41,558 nt of DNA from Mycobacterium sp. 852002-51057_SCH5723018 (GTDB lineage: Bacteria; Actinomycetota; Actinomycetes; Mycobacteriales; Mycobacteriaceae). A program made the position numbers and the translations under genes. How positions within the stretch are numbered: position 1 is the stretch's first letter; each line of letters begins with the position of its first letter. The notes under the pieces were generated by a model. The model saw only the letters and a list, made by a program, of their open reading frames with translations, was not told the origin of the DNA and ran no database searches. Positions 39,710 to 41,558 of the stretch are shown here, piece by piece. The stretch covers positions 1 through 41,558 of the forward strand of contig NZ_LZIR01000093.1 of NCBI RefSeq assembly GCF_001667035.1, written 5' to 3'.

Positions 39710-40264
39710 GTGACCCGGATCATCGGCGGCGTGGCCGGGGGCCGGCGGATCGCCGTGCCGCCGCGGGGGACCAGGCCGACCACCGATCGGGTACGCGAAT
39801 CGCTGTTCAACATCCTGACCGCGCGCCGTGACCTCACCGGCGTGGCGGTGCTCGACCTCTACGCCGGATCGGGCGCGCTGGGCCTCGAGGCGCTGTCGCG
39901 CGGCGCCGCCTCGGCGCTTTTCGTGGAGTCCGATCCGAGGACCGCGGCAATCATCGCGCGCAACTTCGAGGCACTGGGCTTCGGCGGTGCGACGCTGCGC
40001 CGGGGTGCGGTGGCGAGCGTCCTGGCCGGTGGGACCGCATCCGCGGTGGATCTCGTGCTGGCCGACCCGCCCTACGACATCGACGTGGCCGAGGTGAACG
40101 CCGCGCTGGCGGCGCTGAGCGCCCACGGCTGGGTGCGCGAGGGGACCGTCGCGGCGGTGGAGCGCGCTGCCGCGGGCGCGACGCTCAGTTGGCCGGCGGG
40201 CTGGGCCGTGTGGCCCGAACGTGTGTATGGCGACACCCGATTGGAGCTGGCCGAATTTGAGTGA
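39710..40264 (+). CDS. rsmD: 16S rRNA (guanine966-N2)-methyltransferase
   Basis: 184 residues from GTG 39710. The class I SAM-dependent fold has motif I in VLDLYAGSGALGLEALSRGA (about 45-64) and the catalytic DPPY at 119-122. The N-terminal RIIGGVAGGRRIAVPPRGTRPTTDRVRESLF, cut across here, is the usual RsmD opening (first 31 residues). It methylates G966 of 16S rRNA. It matches Rv2966c. It is paired with coaD as in most actinobacteria, with 77 bases and a MIRU-like element between them. Confidence 0.95.
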   Translation: MTRIIGGVAGGRRIAVPPRGTRPTTDRVRESLFNILTARRDLTGVAVLDLYAGSGALGLEALSRGAASALFVESDPRTAAIIARNFEALGFGGATLRRGAVASVLAGGTASAVDLVLADPPYDIDVAEVNAALAALSAHGWVREGTVAAVERAAAGATLSWPAGWAVWPERVYGDTRLELAEFE

Positions 40265-40290
40265 GGAAGGCGTGTACCGTCATTCGTCAT

Positions 40291-40337
40291 GGGCGCCGCT
40301 CCTCCCCATCGCTTCGTTGTGCATCGTCGCCGGCGCG
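40291..40337 (-). repeat. MIRU-like intercistronic element between rsmD and coaD
   Basis: On the minus strand it reads GCGCCGGCGACGATGCA, then AGCGATGGGGAGGAGCGG, then CGCCC. It is therefore the inverted counterpart of the element at 9331-9376, matching at about 40 of 45 positions. It takes up most of the rsmD-coaD gap and lies upstream of the coaD start at 40342. Confidence 0.7.
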
Positions 40338-40341
40338 AGTC

Positions 40342-40824
40342 ATGAGCGGCGCGGTATGCCCCGGTTCGTTTGACCCAGTCACGTTGGGCCACATCGACGT
40401 CTTCGAACGCGCCTCGGCCCAGTTCGACCAGGTGGTGGTGGCGATCCTGACCAACCCCGCCAAGAAGGGCATGTTCGACCTCGACGAGCGGATCGCGATG
40501 ATCGAGGAGTCCACGGCGCACCTGCGCAACCTGCGGGTGGAGTCCGGACAAGGGCTCGTGGTCGACTTCGTCAGGTCGCGCGGGATGACGGCGATCGTGA
40601 AGGGCCTGCGCACCGGAACCGACTTCGAATACGAGCTGCAGATGGCGCAGATGAACAAGCACATCGCCGGCGTCGACACCTTTTTCGTGGCGACCGCGCC
40701 GCGGTATTCCTTCGTGTCGTCATCGCTGGCCAAAGAGGTAGCAATGCTGGGCGGCGATGTGTCGGAGCTGCTGCCCGAACCGGTGAATCGCCGCCTGCGC
40801 GAGAAGCTTTCACGTCGCCCCTGA
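40342..40824 (+). CDS. coaD: Phosphopantetheine adenylyltransferase
   Basis: 160 residues from ATG 40342. The frame is open to 40261, but that part is the MIRU-like repeat, and MSGAVCPGSFDPVTLGHID is the standard start. It adenylates 4'-phosphopantetheine to dephospho-CoA, the penultimate step of CoA synthesis. The nucleotidyltransferase motif is TLGH (14-17) with the GSFDP loop, and the second motif is YSFVSSSLAKEVA. Length equals M. tuberculosis CoaD (Rv2965c, also called KdtB). No terminator is evident downstream. Confidence 0.97.
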   Translation: MSGAVCPGSFDPVTLGHIDVFERASAQFDQVVVAILTNPAKKGMFDLDERIAMIEESTAHLRNLRVESGQGLVVDFVRSRGMTAIVKGLRTGTDFEYELQMAQMNKHIAGVDTFFVATAPRYSFVSSSLAKEVAMLGGDVSELLPEPVNRRLREKLSRRP

Positions 40825-41042
40825 TCTCGTGGCATGTTCTGTCTAACCGCCTTGACGCAGTATCCGTCATAGCCCGCAATCCTCAGCGGCGCCGTCGAAC
40901 AAGGCTTGTCGCCGTGATCGATTGCCGTCGGCCGAGGGCCACGTCCCCGCGGAGCGGGGCCTGATCATGGCCCACGCACTACCTAACTCATTCACAGCTT
41001 CTGCTGAGATGGTTCTTACCCGCAACCGGGTAGCCAGAATCC
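40825..41042. other. Intergenic region after coaD
   Basis: 218 bases without a convincing gene. It contains a short hairpin (CCCCGC/GCGGGG near 40950) and a small ACCCG/CGGGT stem just before the next start. No clear promoter was found, although a TTGACG occurs at 40852-40857. In M. tuberculosis other genes follow coaD. Confidence 0.4.
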
Positions 41043-41450
41043 ATGAGAAATTTCATGCGCATTGCAACGTCATCGCTGGTATTGACCAGTGGTTTGGGAC
41101 TTGCGGGTCTGGGGGCGGCGGCAGTCGCGGAGGCACAGCCCATCGCTCCGCCGCCTGCTTATCACTGGTGCCCTGGTCAATGGTGGGATCCCGGCTGGGG
41201 TGACAACTGGGAAGGGGGCCGTTGCCACGACGACTTTTACCGCGACGGTGAGCCGCACGACCAATGGCACTGGCGCGGCGGCGGCGACCGCGACCACTGG
41301 CAGGGCGGCCCCGGTGACCGCGACCACTGGCAGGGCGGCGGCGGCGACCGCGATCACTGGCAGGGCGGCGGCGGCGACCGTGACCACTGGCAGGGCGGCG
41401 GCGGCGACCGCGACCACTGGCAGGGCGGCGGCGACCGCGGCGGTCGTTGA
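41043..41450 (+). CDS. Small secreted His/Asp/Trp-rich repeat protein
   Basis: 135 residues from ATG 41043; ATG 41055 (MRIATSS) is possible. A signal peptide is clear (MRNFMR, a hydrophobic stretch, then AEA before QPIAPP). Mature residues 33-80 include WCPGQWWDPGWGDNW and RCHDDF, with two Cys placed to form one disulfide. The rest is five copies of a ten-residue unit, DRDHWQGG[GP]G (residues 82-130), ending DRGGR. I do not recognise a named family. Small exported mycobacterial proteins with a similar Trp/Cys-rich head exist, to my recollection. The Asp-Arg-Asp-His repeats could bind metal or polyanions, but nothing proves this. The 30-base DNA repeats could vary between strains. Confidence 0.8.
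   Translation: MRNFMRIATSSLVLTSGLGLAGLGAAAVAEAQPIAPPPAYHWCPGQWWDPGWGDNWEGGRCHDDFYRDGEPHDQWHWRGGGDRDHWQGGPGDRDHWQGGGGDRDHWQGGGGDRDHWQGGGGDRDHWQGGGDRGGR
41286..41432 (+). repeat. Tandem 30-bp coding repeat
   Basis: Five units of about 30 bases, each GACCGCGACCACTGGCAGGG plus a GGCGGC-type spacer, with few substitutions (GTGACC for GCGACC, GGCCCC for GGCGGC). The last unit is 27 bases. This encodes the DRDHWQGGGG repeats. Confidence 0.95.
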
Positions 41451-41558
41451 TCCTCATCGACGGGGGGGCCCCGGGGGCCCCCCGTCGATTCCAACGGTTC
41501 CAACGGGGGGGGGGGGGCGGGCCCCCCCCGGGCCCCACCAAAAAAAGGTAGAAGTGGG
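41451..41558. other. Inverted repeat then homopolymer-rich end
   Basis: A long G/C inverted repeat (ATCGACGGGGGG about 41455-41468 with CCCCCCGTCGAT about 41478-41489) could be a terminator for the preceding gene. The sequence beyond it has runs of 14 G, 8 C and 7 A and ends in AT-rich text unlike the rest of the window, which suggests poor assembly quality rather than biology. Confidence 0.5.

Noticed and set aside
41286..41432. Non-coding tandem repeat or CRISPR
   Set aside because: The unit length is a multiple of three and the repeat lies in a frame with a signal peptide, so it is coding.

Overview
The window is high-GC actinobacterial chromosome and is almost certainly from a slow-growing Mycobacterium outside the M. 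tuberculosis complex. From ilvB to coaD the gene order follows the reverse of M. tuberculosis Rv3005c to Rv2965c: cfp6, ilvBNC, serA, leuB, gltX, two tRNAs, leuCD with its IclR regulator, hupB, mutT1, ppk, fbiD, gpsA, ddl, thiL, ung, recG, lipN, the DsbA/VKOR pair, rsmD and coaD. Every protein I recognised looks like the mycobacterial version. A glycine-rich PGRS-like tail at the left edge argues for a lineage that carries such proteins. I cannot name the species.

Layout. 1-1.9 kb: end of a Gly-rich gene, a DoxX-type membrane protein and cfp6. 1.9-5.6 kb: the ilvBNC operon, preceded by a promoter, an 11-codon leader peptide rich in branched-chain codons and an intrinsic terminator, which together form an attenuator. 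5.6-7.7 kb: a WrbA-like flavoprotein and an FAD oxidoreductase with overlapping genes. 7.7-10.4 kb: serA and leuB separated by a MIRU-like element. 10.2-14.3 kb: an MFS transporter whose frame runs antisense into leuB, a FAH-family hydrolase, gltX, tRNA-Gln and tRNA-Glu. 14.3-18 kb: an F420/FMN split-barrel protein, an intergenic stretch with a 49-bp direct repeat, and the divergent IclR regulator/leuCD pair with a cluster of palindromes. 18-25.2 kb: hupB, mutT1, ppk, fbiD, gpsA and ddl. 25.2-30.4 kb: a DUF3515 protein, thiL, a DUF1330 protein, ung, two quinone-oxidoreductase-like genes, and a MarR regulator with three near-identical operators. 30.4-35.5 kb: rpmB, a FakA/DAK-type kinase, recG and an exported DUF1524 nuclease. 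35.5-41.6 kb: an aldo/keto reductase beside a decayed tandem copy, lipN, DsbA-like plus VKOR, rsmD, coaD and a small secreted His/Asp/Trp repeat protein.

How it fits together. Branched-chain amino acid synthesis dominates the left half: ilvBNC makes the shared precursors of Val, Leu and Ile, and leuCD and leuB run the leucine branch. Two control layers are visible, attenuation at ilvB and an IclR repressor at leuCD. The middle carries nucleoid, polyphosphate, F420, phospholipid and peptidoglycan precursor genes. The right half carries DNA repair, redox enzymes and oxidative protein folding in the envelope.

No defence island, prophage, CRISPR array or intact insertion sequence is visible. The points most worth a second look are the ilvB attenuator, the three-operator MarR switch, two MIRU-like elements in opposite orientation, the 49-bp intergenic repeat, the tandem AKR pseudogene, the absence of pyruvate carboxylase between VKOR and rsmD, and the repeat-bearing secreted protein next to coaD. 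The last ~100 bases look like a low-quality contig end.
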